Source: Phyllobacterium zundukense (lineage in GTDB: Bacteria; Pseudomonadota; Alphaproteobacteria; Rhizobiales; Rhizobiaceae). Taken from it: DNA of 64,000 nucleotides. The position numbers and the translations under genes were made by a program. Below are positions 47,285 through 55,208 of this stretch, one piece after another. The stretch is from the NCBI RefSeq assembly GCF_025452195.1, contig NZ_CP104973.1, positions 3,331,001 through 3,395,000 on the forward strand, in the 5' to 3' direction. The notes under the pieces are model-generated. The model did not search any database. It was not told where the DNA came from and was given only the letters and a program-made list of their open reading frames with translations. How positions within the stretch are numbered: the stretch's first letter is position 1; every line of letters starts with the position of its first letter.

Positions 47285-47407
47285 GTGCGTGGTTCGACAA
47301 GCTCACCATGAGGGAGTTGGGTTGATTGCAACGATCGTCGCCAACGTTGCATCTCTGCTTCCTGCAACCAATGACGTCCCTCATGGTGAGCTTGTCGAAC
47401 CACGCAC
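47285..47407. repeat. Palindromic repeat element, copy 1
   Basis: Perfect 31-bp inverted arms (47285-47315 and 47377-47407; arm begins GTGCGTGGTTCGACAAGC) around a 61-bp centre rich in TTGCAA-type half-palindromes. This arm sequence is, from memory, dispersed in many alphaproteobacterial genomes (REP/MITE-like). A second copy follows the agmatinase gene. Confidence 0.88.
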
Positions 47408-47443
47408 AGCTGAAGATGCAGGAATCCCCGGAGCAGAAATCCA

Positions 47444-48400
47444 ATGCCATCGAAGTCCATCGATCATGCCTTTACAGCGCGCAATCTGACCAGCGCAGCC
47501 ACTGATCCGACCCATGCAGGCGCCCTCTCCTTCATGCGCAGGCGCTATACGAAAAGCCTGAACGGTGCCGAGGCCGTCATCTGGGGCATTCCGTTCGATG
47601 CGGCAGTCTCCAACCGGCCCGGCGCGCGGTTTGGTCCGCAGGCGATACGGCGAGCGTCGGCGATTTTCGACAATGATCCGCAATATCCGTTCCAGCGCGA
47701 TCTGTTTGCCGATCTGGCTGTGATCGATTATGGCGATTGCCTGCTTGACTACGGCAATCACCAGAAAACCCCCGCGACGATCGAGCGGGAAGCCGCAAAG
47801 ATCGTCAAATCCGGCGCGTTCCTTCTGTCGCTAGGCGGCGACCATTTCGTCACGTGGCCGATCCTCAAGGCGCATGCGGCCAAGCATGGTCCGGTGGCGC
47901 TGGTGCAGTTCGATGCGCATCAGGATACCTGGTACGATGACGGCAAGCGCATCGACCATGGATCCTTCGTTGGCCGCGCCGCGCGCGATGGGGTGATCGA
48001 CCCTGCTCATTCGATTCAAGTCGGTATTCGCACCCACGCTCCCGACGACTGCGGATTGAAGATCGTTTATGGCTACGAGGTCGAGGAAATATCGGCGGCG
48101 GAGATAGCCAAGCAGATCATTGCGCGGACAGCGGGCAGAAAGGTGTATCTGACCTTCGACATCGATTGCCTCGACCCGGCCTTCGCGCCGGGCACGGGCA
48201 CACCGGTGGCGGGCGGACCTTCCTCGGCAAAAATACTCTCAGTGCTGCGGCATCTGACAGAACTGAACATTGTCGGCGCCGACGTGGTTGAAGTTGCGCC
48301 CGCCTATGACCATGCCGATGTGACCGCGATCGCCGGTGCCACAATAGCGATGTATTATCTGGGTATTCTGGCAGAAAAGAAGGCCAAGCTAAAACGATGA
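47444..48400 (+). CDS. speB: Agmatinase
   Basis: 318-aa ureohydrolase that converts agmatine to putrescine and urea. Manganese ligands: H134 in GGDHFVTW; D157, H159 and D161 in QFDAHQDTW; and the aspartates of TFDIDCLDP near residue 235. The DAHQD variant of the usual DAH(S/T)D keeps all ligands. The N-terminal GIPFDAAVSNRPGARFGPQAIR is characteristic. It lies alone between two copies of the same palindromic repeat. Guanidinobutyrase or a related activity cannot be excluded. Confidence 0.92.
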   Translation: MPSKSIDHAFTARNLTSAATDPTHAGALSFMRRRYTKSLNGAEAVIWGIPFDAAVSNRPGARFGPQAIRRASAIFDNDPQYPFQRDLFADLAVIDYGDCLLDYGNHQKTPATIEREAAKIVKSGAFLLSLGGDHFVTWPILKAHAAKHGPVALVQFDAHQDTWYDDGKRIDHGSFVGRAARDGVIDPAHSIQVGIRTHAPDDCGLKIVYGYEVEEISAAEIAKQIIARTAGRKVYLTFDIDCLDPAFAPGTGTPVAGGPSSAKILSVLRHLTELNIVGADVVEVAPAYDHADVTAIAGATIAMYYLGILAEKKAKLKR

Positions 48401-48419
48401 TGATCTTGGCAATGCTGCT

Positions 48420-48565
48420 GTGCGTGGTTCGACAAGCTCACCATGAGGTGGAACGGTGGGTTGCAAGATAAACGCCAATCTCCCAAATGAGGGGTGGTAA
48501 CGTTGCAAGGTTAGTTCCCTGCAATCAGCCAACCTCCCTCATGGTGAGCTTGTCGAACCACGCAC
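48420..48565. repeat. Palindromic repeat element, copy 2
   Basis: 29-bp inverted arms (48420-48448 and 48537-48565) identical to those of copy 1, around an 88-bp centre that shares the CGTTGCA and CTGCAA-type motifs with copy 1 but differs in length. It starts 20 bases after the speB stop and could also end its transcript. Confidence 0.88.
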
Positions 48566-48631
48566 AGCAGCCAAGGCCAATAGAAAAAACTGAGATAACC
48601 TCCTGAATTCAAAGCTTCCAAGGGCATTCCC

Positions 48632-49567
48632 ATGAAACCGAAAATCTTCATCGACGGCGAACACGGCACCACCGGCCTGCAGATCCGCACACGGCTTGCG
48701 GGCCGCGACGATCTCGATGTGCTTTCGATTCCGGAAGCCGAGCGGCGCAACAAAGATATGCGCGCGGACTTTCTCAAGGAATCGGATGTCGCCATCCTCT
48801 GCCTGCCCGACGATGCGTCGAAGGAAGCGGTATCGATTCTCGAAGGGCACAACTCGACGAAGATCATCGACACCTCGACCGCGCACCGTGTGCATCCGGA
48901 TTGGGCCTACGGCTTTGCCGAGCTTGATCGCGACCAGCGCCAAAAAATCGTCGATGCGCGGCTCGTCGCCAATCCCGGCTGTTATCCGACCGGCGCGATT
49001 TCGCTGGTTCGCCCCTTGCGCGATGCGGGCATCCTGCCCGGCGATTATCCGGTTACCGTCAATGCGGTCTCGGGCTATACCGGCGGTGGCAAACAGATGA
49101 TTGCGCAGATGGAAAATCCGGATGCGCCTGATCATATCGACGCAAACCACTTCCTTTATGCAATGCCGCTGAAGCACAAGCACGTGCCGGAGTTGCAGGT
49201 GCATGGGCATCTGGATCGCAAGCCTATCTTTTCGCCTAGCGTCGGTCGTTTCGCGCAGGGGATGATCGTGCAGGTGCCGCTGTTTACCGCGGACCTGGAC
49301 GGCAATCCGTCAATGGCGGATATCCATGCAGCGCTCAGCGCCCATTATGAGGGCCAGAACATCGTGCAGGTGGTGCCGCTGGCCGAAAGCGCCATGTTGC
49401 CGCGCCTCGATCCGGAAGAGCTGCGCGATACGGACATCATGAAGCTCTATGTCTTTGGCACCGAAGGCAGCGGTCAGGTCAATCTCGTCGCCCTCCTCGA
49501 CAATCTCGGCAAGGGCGCATCCGGGGCTGCCGTGCAGAATCTCGACTTGATGCTTGGAAATGCTTGA
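48632..49567 (+). CDS. argC: N-acetyl-gamma-glutamyl-phosphate reductase, type 2
   Basis: Third step of arginine synthesis: NADPH-dependent reduction of N-acetylglutamyl phosphate. 311 aa, the short AGPR type common in Rhizobiales. The N-terminal [17 protein letters not shown] is the cofactor loop and C117 in NPGCYPTGA the catalytic cysteine; [10 protein letters not shown] and the histidine of KHKHVPEL follow. Its stop overlaps the next start by eight bases. Confidence 0.96.
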   Translation: MKPKIFIDGEHGTTGLQIRTRLAGRDDLDVLSIPEAERRNKDMRADFLKESDVAILCLPDDASKEAVSILEGHNSTKIIDTSTAHRVHPDWAYGFAELDRDQRQKIVDARLVANPGCYPTGAISLVRPLRDAGILPGDYPVTVNAVSGYTGGGKQMIAQMENPDAPDHIDANHFLYAMPLKHKHVPELQVHGHLDRKPIFSPSVGRFAQGMIVQVPLFTADLDGNPSMADIHAALSAHYEGQNIVQVVPLAESAMLPRLDPEELRDTDIMKLYVFGTEGSGQVNLVALLDNLGKGASGAAVQNLDLMLGNA

Positions 49568-50411
49568 TGCAATAGCGGAGACTTTCCCACCGGAATGGAA
49601 AGTCTCCTCCCCCGAACTCGTCGCCGAGACCGCCACCAGCCGGATCGTCAAGGTGCGGCTGGAAGATGGCGAGCCCGCAATCATCAAACATCTGACCCCG
49701 CTCGGTGTGCGGGAAGAGTTGGGTGGCACGCGCTATCTGGACTGGCACGATGGCAATGGCTGTATTCGTTTGCTGGCGCAGCGGGGTAATAACCTCCTGC
49801 TTGAATATGCCGGCGCGCGCACCCTGCTTGATCATCTCAACGAACATGGTGACGACGACGCGACGCAGACCTTTGTCAATGTGTTCCTGCGCCTCATGCA
49901 GTCGAAACTGCAAAACCGGCCCTTCCCCTCGGGACTCATACCGTTGCGGATGCATTTCGCCAGCCTGTTCAAGAAGGCTGAGACGGACCGGACACGTGGG
50001 GTGAACAGCCAGTTCGTCGAAGCGGCGGCCGTTGCAGACATGCTCCTGAACAATCAACAAAACGTCCAGCCGTTGCATAGCGATCTGCACCACGAGAATG
50101 TACTGCACGGGAAACGCGGCTGGCTGGTGATCGATCCCAAGGGCCTGATCGGCGATCCGATGTTTGACACCGCCAACATGTTCTACAACCCGCTGGATCG
50201 CGACGATTTGCGGATGAGCGAAAGCCGTATCGAGAAGATGGCGCGGACTTTCTCACTCGCGTTCGCGCGCGATATCAAAACCATTCTGGGCTTTGGCATG
50301 ACCCATGCCTGCCTCTCGGCCTCATGGCATGACGAGGACGGCAATTTCGACGAGTCGAAGCGCAGCCTTGGCGTGGCGGAGGCAGTCCGGCGTGTGCTGC
50401 AGACAATTTAG
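49560..50411 (+). CDS. APH(6)/hydroxyurea-resistance family kinase
   Basis: 283 aa from ATG 49560, overlapping the end of argC. Protein-kinase-like fold of the aminoglycoside 6-phosphotransferase (StrB-like) group: ATP-lysine in PAIIKHLTP, catalytic [12 protein letters not shown], and DFG-equivalent [11 protein letters not shown]. In the family these modify streptomycin or hydroxyurea, but chromosomal members like this one beside argC are probably small-molecule kinases with an unknown natural substrate. Co-transcription with argC is clear; a link to arginine metabolism is only suggested. Confidence 0.85.
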   Translation: MLDAIAETFPPEWKVSSPELVAETATSRIVKVRLEDGEPAIIKHLTPLGVREELGGTRYLDWHDGNGCIRLLAQRGNNLLLEYAGARTLLDHLNEHGDDDATQTFVNVFLRLMQSKLQNRPFPSGLIPLRMHFASLFKKAETDRTRGVNSQFVEAAAVADMLLNNQQNVQPLHSDLHHENVLHGKRGWLVIDPKGLIGDPMFDTANMFYNPLDRDDLRMSESRIEKMARTFSLAFARDIKTILGFGMTHACLSASWHDEDGNFDESKRSLGVAEAVRRVLQTI

Positions 50412-50418
50412 GCCGATA

Positions 50419-50473
50419 TTGACCAAGTTGACCAAACGGCGTGCCTCATGCTATCTTTGGTCTACTTGGTCAA
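50419..50473 (+). promoter_or_regulatory. Operator-promoter of the phd-vapC toxin-antitoxin operon
   Basis: Two 18-bp arms, TTGACCAAGTTGACCAAA (50419-50436) and TTTGGTCTACTTGGTCAA (50456-50473), are inverted copies with one mismatch, and each contains two TTGACCAA-like half-sites. Between and within them lies a good promoter: TTGACC (50428-50433), 17 bp, CTATCT (50451-50456). This is the layout expected for autoregulation by the antitoxin. Confidence 0.75.
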
Positions 50474-50483
50474 GGAGAGAATT

Positions 50484-50723
50484 GTGAACCAGATCAATCT
50501 CTATGATGCGAAGACCAACCTTTCAAGTTTGGTGGATCGCGCTGCGTCCGGCGAAGAGGTCATCATTGCGAAGAATGGTATCCCGCTCGCAAAGCTCGGC
50601 CCTTTACCGAAACAGCAGGAACCGCGCAAGCCTGCTCATGCACTCGGGATCTCCTATATCGCCGAAGACTTCGACGCAGTAGACCCGGACATCGCAGCCC
50701 TGTTCAACGATGCCACATTGTAA
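50484..50723 (+). CDS. Phd/YefM-family antitoxin
   Basis: 79 aa from GTG 50484, chosen because AGGAGA sits upstream and QINLYDAKTNLSSLVDRA is the canonical Phd start. The N-terminal DNA-binding part (VNQINLYDAKTNL to IIAKNGIPLAKLGPL) is followed by a toxin-wrapping tail with FDAVDPDIAALF. Upstream in-frame codons lie over the operator. Its stop overlaps the toxin start (TAATG). Confidence 0.9.
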   Translation: MNQINLYDAKTNLSSLVDRAASGEEVIIAKNGIPLAKLGPLPKQQEPRKPAHALGISYIAEDFDAVDPDIAALFNDATL

Positions 50724-51112
50724 TGCATCTGCTGCTCGACACGCATGTTCTTCTCTGGTGGGATGAGGGCGCCGATAAACTCGGCGCTGTAACCCGCGAC
50801 GCAATTGCCAATCCTGACAACCAAATCTACATCAGCGCGGCATCGATCTGGGAAATTGCCATCAAAAGTGCCAAGGGCAAGTTACGATTTTCCGGCTCTC
50901 CCCATGCAGCCATCGAGCGAAATGGCTTTTTGCCGCTTTCCATATCGTCGCATCATGCCGAACTTGCGGGGCACCTTGCATGGTCACATCCAGACCCCTT
51001 CGACCGAATGCTGATAGCGCAGGCGCAGCATGACGGAATGATCCTAGTCCACGCCGACAGCGTGATTTATACCTACAAAGAAGTGCCCCAGCTTTGGGCG
51101 CGCGATACTTAG
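50723..51112 (+). CDS. vapC: PIN-domain toxin VapC
   Basis: 129-aa PIN ribonuclease toxin of a type II toxin-antitoxin pair. Acidic active-site residues: D6 in [12 protein letters not shown] of SIWEIAIK, D of [13 protein letters not shown], and the C-terminal [10 protein letters not shown]. Related VapC toxins cleave initiator tRNA or rRNA; the target here is unknown. It is convergent with ctaA, overlapping its stop by four bases. Confidence 0.92.
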   Translation: MHLLLDTHVLLWWDEGADKLGAVTRDAIANPDNQIYISAASIWEIAIKSAKGKLRFSGSPHAAIERNGFLPLSISSHHAELAGHLAWSHPDPFDRMLIAQAQHDGMILVHADSVIYTYKEVPQLWARDT

Positions 51113-52206
51113 CGTTCAGCGACGACTTCTGTCTCACGCGCATAAGCGCCCTTGGTGCCGCGCCAATGGGCGACGGAAAACCCGAGAATGACAATGGCGA
51201 AAAACTGATGCAGCAGGCCGAGGCCGATCGGCACCTGCATCAAAAGCGTCGTGATGCCGATCGCCGCCTGCAGGGTTACCAGAAGAACAAGAAGCACGGC
51301 GCGCCGTGCGTGGGTTGTGCCGGGGTCTTGCCGGACTGTCGATACGGCCTGCCAGATGGCGACGATCAGCACGAAATAAGCAAAGCAGCGATGCACGAAT
51401 TGCACTGTCTTCGGGCTTTCGAAGAAATTGTGCCAGATCGGCTGGATCGGAAAGAGGTTGCCGGGAATGACTGCCCCGTCCATCAGCGGCCAGGTATTGT
51501 AGGAAAGGCCTGCGTCAAGGCCGGCGACCAACGCTCCGAGATAAATCTGGATGAAGACGAGAAGCACGAACCAGCCAGCAAGGCGCTGGATGCGGCGATT
51601 GGCCGGCGCTTCGGAATAGACGGCAAGGCCGCGCGCGACATACATGACCGCCGCGAAAATGATGCAGGCGAGCGTGAGATGCGTGGCGAGCCGGTACTGG
51701 CTGACGTCGACGCGATCAACGAGTCCTGAAGCAACCATCCACCAGCCGACTGCGCCTTGCAAAGCGCCAAGCGCCAGAATGAAGATCATGCGCGGCTTCA
51801 ACCGGCGCTCCAGCCTGCCGGTGAGCCAGAAGAAGGCGAGCGGCACGGCGACGAGAAAGCCGACGCCCCGCGCGAGAAAGCGGTGCGCCCATTCCCACCA
51901 GAATATCTGCTGGAACTCCGCAAGGCTCATGCCCTTGTTCAACCGCTGATATTGCGGGATCTGCCGGTATTTATCGAATTCCTCCATCCATTGATCGTGG
52001 CCGAACGGCGGTATGATGCCATGGATAGGCTTCCATTCGGTGATGGAAAGGCCGGAGCCGGTCATGCGTGTTGCACCGCCGACAAGGACGATGGTCGCCA
52101 GAACGATCAGCACCAGATAAAGCCAGATGCGGATATATTTGCGGTTGCGCGCTTCGCGGTCCTGAACCGAGACGACCATGCCCTGGGATAGTGTGTTGGC
52201 AGCCAT
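51109..52206 (-). CDS. ctaA: Heme A synthase (COX15/CtaA)
   Basis: 365-aa inner-membrane enzyme that oxidises the heme O methyl group to the formyl group of heme A, the cofactor of aa3-type cytochrome oxidase. Eight transmembrane segments are predicted. The alphaproteobacterial/mitochondrial signature [20 protein letters not shown] is at the end of the first, [10 protein letters not shown] carries a heme-ligating histidine, and [12 protein letters not shown] another in the C-terminal half. It is monocistronic and divergent from the DUF2842 gene. Confidence 0.96.
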   Translation of the reverse strand: MAANTLSQGMVVSVQDREARNRKYIRIWLYLVLIVLATIVLVGGATRMTGSGLSITEWKPIHGIIPPFGHDQWMEEFDKYRQIPQYQRLNKGMSLAEFQQIFWWEWAHRFLARGVGFLVAVPLAFFWLTGRLERRLKPRMIFILALGALQGAVGWWMVASGLVDRVDVSQYRLATHLTLACIIFAAVMYVARGLAVYSEAPANRRIQRLAGWFVLLVFIQIYLGALVAGLDAGLSYNTWPLMDGAVIPGNLFPIQPIWHNFFESPKTVQFVHRCFAYFVLIVAIWQAVSTVRQDPGTTHARRAVLLVLLVTLQAAIGITTLLMQVPIGLGLLHQFFAIVILGFSVAHWRGTKGAYARETEVVAER

Positions 52207-52373
52207 GCAAGACGCTCCTTATTGCGCCGATAGGTGCAGCATAAGCGGTTGCATGACAAGCGCAGTTCACGCGACACGCCGTCGCGTTTATACGTCAGGC
52301 CGACCTTTTTTGCTTTGCCTCGATGGGTTTAACGCGTAGAGGATGGCCGGAAAATGTAAGACTGGATAGCGCA

Positions 52374-52589
52374 ATGCCTGTAAGGCTGAAGAAACTCATC
52401 GGAACATTTCTGCTCGTGACGCTCGTCTGCGTCTATGCAATCGTCGCAACGATATTTGCCGTCGCTCTGCTTGGCAATTCCGGCCCGTGGGTTCATCTGC
52501 TTTATTTCTTCGGGACAGGATTCCTTTGGGTAGTACCGGCTATGTTTATCATCAGCTGGATGGAAAGGGCACCGAAGAAGAAGGCCTGA
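52374..52589 (+). CDS. DUF2842 family small membrane protein
   Basis: 71 aa from ATG 52374 (MPVRLKKLIGTFLLV). Two transmembrane helices (about 8-31 and 40-62) are connected by LGNSGPWVHLL, with a basic C-terminal tail RAPKKKA. Matches DUF2842, an alphaproteobacterial family commonly encoded beside ctaA. It may aid cytochrome oxidase or heme A maturation, but this rests only on proximity. Confidence 0.8.
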   Translation: MPVRLKKLIGTFLLVTLVCVYAIVATIFAVALLGNSGPWVHLLYFFGTGFLWVVPAMFIISWMERAPKKKA

Positions 52590-52895
52590 CGGAATAAGCG
52601 CACTTCCCTCTCCGTCATCCTCGGGCTTGACCCGAGGACCCACGCCTGAGGAGCCCAAACTTATCCACCATTTCGACGTGATCCAGCTTGACGAAGGTCA
52701 CGAAGCAGCCTGTCATTTGGGAATGCACCGTACTGGAATGCCTCGCGCAAACTTTTAACTTCGCGCTCCTCTGCCGTGGGTCCTCGGGTCAAGCCGAGGA
52801 TGACGGAGAGGTAGAGGATTCGGGACTACGGAAAGGTGGAATTCCATCATGGCGGTTAAGTCGATTGATAGATTTAGCCGAGAGGCAAGCCAATA
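52590..52895. other. Intergenic region carrying a palindromic repeat pair
   Basis: 306 bp between the DUF2842 gene and the deacetylase gene, which converge. Apart from the inverted repeats at 52610-52643 and 52776-52808, nothing is recognisable. Confidence 0.5.
52610..52808. repeat. Long-armed inverted repeat (dispersed palindromic element)
   Basis: Arms at 52610-52643 and 52776-52808 (CTCCGTCATCCTCGGGCTTG and its continuation) match in inverted orientation with a single one-base indel, separated by 132 bp. This arm is a different family from the element flanking speB; similar CCTCGGGCTTGACCCGAGG palindromes are, from memory, common in alphaproteobacterial spacers. Confidence 0.85.
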
Positions 52896-53948
52896 TTAAG
52901 CCTGGACCACTCGCCTTCCCGCGTTGGCGATCGGCGTCGTCACGCCGCTCATCATCGTCCTGGCGTAGACCAGTTTCTGGAAGCGGCCGTTGATGGAGAT
53001 GCGGGGCAGCGCCCACATATTTGCCCGGTGTTCAGCGTGGATGGTGCCGTGCCGTGTCGTGACGGCGGAGACAAAACCTTCCGCCGCGGCTATCGTGGCT
53101 TCGCGTCGTCCCGCGGCTTTTGAAGAGCCGTAGGGATAGGCGAAATGGGCGGGCCGCTTGCCGAGCTCTGCTTCCAGCATATCGGCGGACAGGCGCATCT
53201 CCTGCGCGACCATTTCTGGCGTCAATTTCTTCAAATTGTAGTGATGGATCGTATGCGCGCCGATCGTGCATAGCGGATCGCCCGCGATCTGGCGCATTTC
53301 CTTCCAGTTCATCACGTCCTGATTGGCGGGCACGCCGCAGATCATGCCCTGTTGCGCGCACATTTCACGAAGGACCGGCAATTGCTCCAGCTCGGTCAGC
53401 GTGAACGAAAAATAGCGCATCAAGGAATGAAAGGTTGCGCGTTTTTGAAACAGAGTCCCGCAACGCCATTCCGGTCCGCCGGGGATCCTTATGGAATCTG
53501 CCTTGGCAATGAGTTTTTCGGCGATCTCCCACCAAAGTACCGCAGCGCCTTCGATCAGGCCAGGCGCCGCATATATCGTGAACGGCGCATTGTGTTTCTG
53601 GAAAACCGGATAGGCGTGATTGAGGTTGTCGTTATAGCCGTCGTCGAGCGTGATGGCGACAAAGCGCCGTTTGCCCGGCAATCCAGCTTTGACGCGCTCG
53701 GCCATCTCGTCCATGGAGACGATTTCCGTGCCTTCGGATTTCAGCGACACGATGATTTGATCGAGAAAGGCGGGCGTGATCGCCAGTGAACGGGTGACGC
53801 CGAGCGGGCTGATACAATCCGGACGGACCCGGTGCAGCATGATGATGGAACCGAGCCCGCCAAAGCGGTCGCGTGTGCTTGAGGCAAAGCCGCTATGCCA
53901 AGCCAGTCTCATCACGGCTTTTCGTATCAAGTCAGCCGCGTGGACCAT
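52896..53948 (-). CDS. Polysaccharide deacetylase (NodB-like)
   Basis: 350-aa carbohydrate esterase family 4 protein. The NodB core starts near residue 95; metal/catalytic residues are D102 and D103 in ITLDDGYND and the histidines of HTIHHYN, followed by FAYPYGS. No cleavable signal peptide is obvious, but an N-terminal amphipathic/hydrophobic stretch (AVMRLAWHSGF) is present. It probably removes acetyl or other acyl groups from the polysaccharide made by this locus. Divergent from the acyltransferase gene. Confidence 0.9.
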   Translation of the reverse strand: MVHAADLIRKAVMRLAWHSGFASSTRDRFGGLGSIIMLHRVRPDCISPLGVTRSLAITPAFLDQIIVSLKSEGTEIVSMDEMAERVKAGLPGKRRFVAITLDDGYNDNLNHAYPVFQKHNAPFTIYAAPGLIEGAAVLWWEIAEKLIAKADSIRIPGGPEWRCGTLFQKRATFHSLMRYFSFTLTELEQLPVLREMCAQQGMICGVPANQDVMNWKEMRQIAGDPLCTIGAHTIHHYNLKKLTPEMVAQEMRLSADMLEAELGKRPAHFAYPYGSSKAAGRREATIAAAEGFVSAVTTRHGTIHAEHRANMWALPRISINGRFQKLVYARTMMSGVTTPIANAGRRVVQA

Positions 53949-54080
53949 TCCTTCACCAATTCGCGTTATTTGAAGATATCGAAGGGATTCTGTTCATCAA
54001 CTCTTGCGACTTAAACGTTTATATATGGTTGATCAACAAAACCTCGCCGCCTTTCGCATCTCCTCCAATGGAACGCAAGA

Positions 54081-55208
54081 ATGTCGATCACTTCACGACA
54101 AGCAAAAATAATTGCACCGCTTGAAGCCAAAGCATTGTGGAACGAACTGGGCGAGGATTTTCTTGCCGGTCCAGCACAAACCGCCAACTGGTTTTCATTC
54201 TGGCAGTCATGCGTCAATGCAGACTGTCTTGTCGCGGCGCTCTTTGAAGCTGAAAGGCCGATTTTCCTTCTGCCGTTGGAGGTTGTGAAAAGGGGTCCCG
54301 TCCGGATTGCCGCGTTTCCCGGCGGGCCGCACGCCAATTGCAACTTTCCGGCGCTGGCGGCTGATGCTCAAATTACAGCGGCAGATCTCACCACTTTATT
54401 CAAAGCATTGCATAAAACCCGGCCGGATATCGATCTTGTCTCGCTCGTACGGCAATTGGGTGAGCTCGACGGCAAGGCAAATCCGCTGATGGAGCTGCAA
54501 AGTCGCGAGAATGCCAATATCAGCCTGGGAATTATGTTGGACCGGGATTTTGAAACGGTGGTGGGACGTCACAATGCCAAACGCAAGAAGAAGAAGCATC
54601 GTCAGAACACGCGGCGGTTCGAGGAGGCCGGCGGATATCGCATCGTGACGGCGACGACTCCCGTCGAGACCAACGCGATGCTCAACAACTATTTCGAGTG
54701 CAAGGCAGCGCGGCTCGCCAAGGCCGGCATCAAGAACACCTATGAACCGGCGGGAACCATGCAATTCTTCCAGCAGCTGTTCGCCCACGAAGTTCAATCG
54801 GCAACGCCGCGCTTTCAGCTCAAAGCGCTTGAAGCGGGTGGGCATTATCGCGCGGTTCTCGGGAAGTCTTATGCGAGACAGCAGACGTTCATCGATTTCA
54901 TCGGTATCACAGAGGATGAACTGGTCAGCGCCAGCCCCGGCGAGTTCCTGTTTTTCGAAGACATTCAGGACAGTTGCAAGACGGATCTCGCCGTTTACAG
55001 TTTTGGCATTGGCGACGAACCCTACAAGCGCAGCTGGTCCGATCTCGAGATGCCGAGCTATGACACCGACGTCAGCCTTACGGCGAAGGGGCGAATGTTT
55101 GCAGGATATCTCGGTGCGCGCGGCAAGCTCGTGCGCCGTATCAAGAAAAACGAAACCGTCTGGGCGGCCGTGAAAAAGGCCCGTTCGCGCCTTTTCGGAA
55201 AACGTTAG
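54081..55208 (+). CDS. GNAT-family (BioF2/CelD-like) acyltransferase
   Basis: 375 aa, two tandem GNAT-like halves as in CelD/BcsL and FemAB-type transferases. The recognisable C-terminal region (about 165-330) includes HNAKRKKKKHRQNTRRFEE and the strand pair FQLKALEAGGHYRAVLGK and FIDFIGI. It probably transfers an acyl or aminoacyl group to the exopolysaccharide or its precursor. Soluble and cytoplasmic by sequence. Convergent with the Wzz-like gene, overlapping it by four bases. Confidence 0.85.
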   Translation: MSITSRQAKIIAPLEAKALWNELGEDFLAGPAQTANWFSFWQSCVNADCLVAALFEAERPIFLLPLEVVKRGPVRIAAFPGGPHANCNFPALAADAQITAADLTTLFKALHKTRPDIDLVSLVRQLGELDGKANPLMELQSRENANISLGIMLDRDFETVVGRHNAKRKKKKHRQNTRRFEEAGGYRIVTATTPVETNAMLNNYFECKAARLAKAGIKNTYEPAGTMQFFQQLFAHEVQSATPRFQLKALEAGGHYRAVLGKSYARQQTFIDFIGITEDELVSASPGEFLFFEDIQDSCKTDLAVYSFGIGDEPYKRSWSDLEMPSYDTDVSLTAKGRMFAGYLGARGKLVRRIKKNETVWAAVKKARSRLFGKR

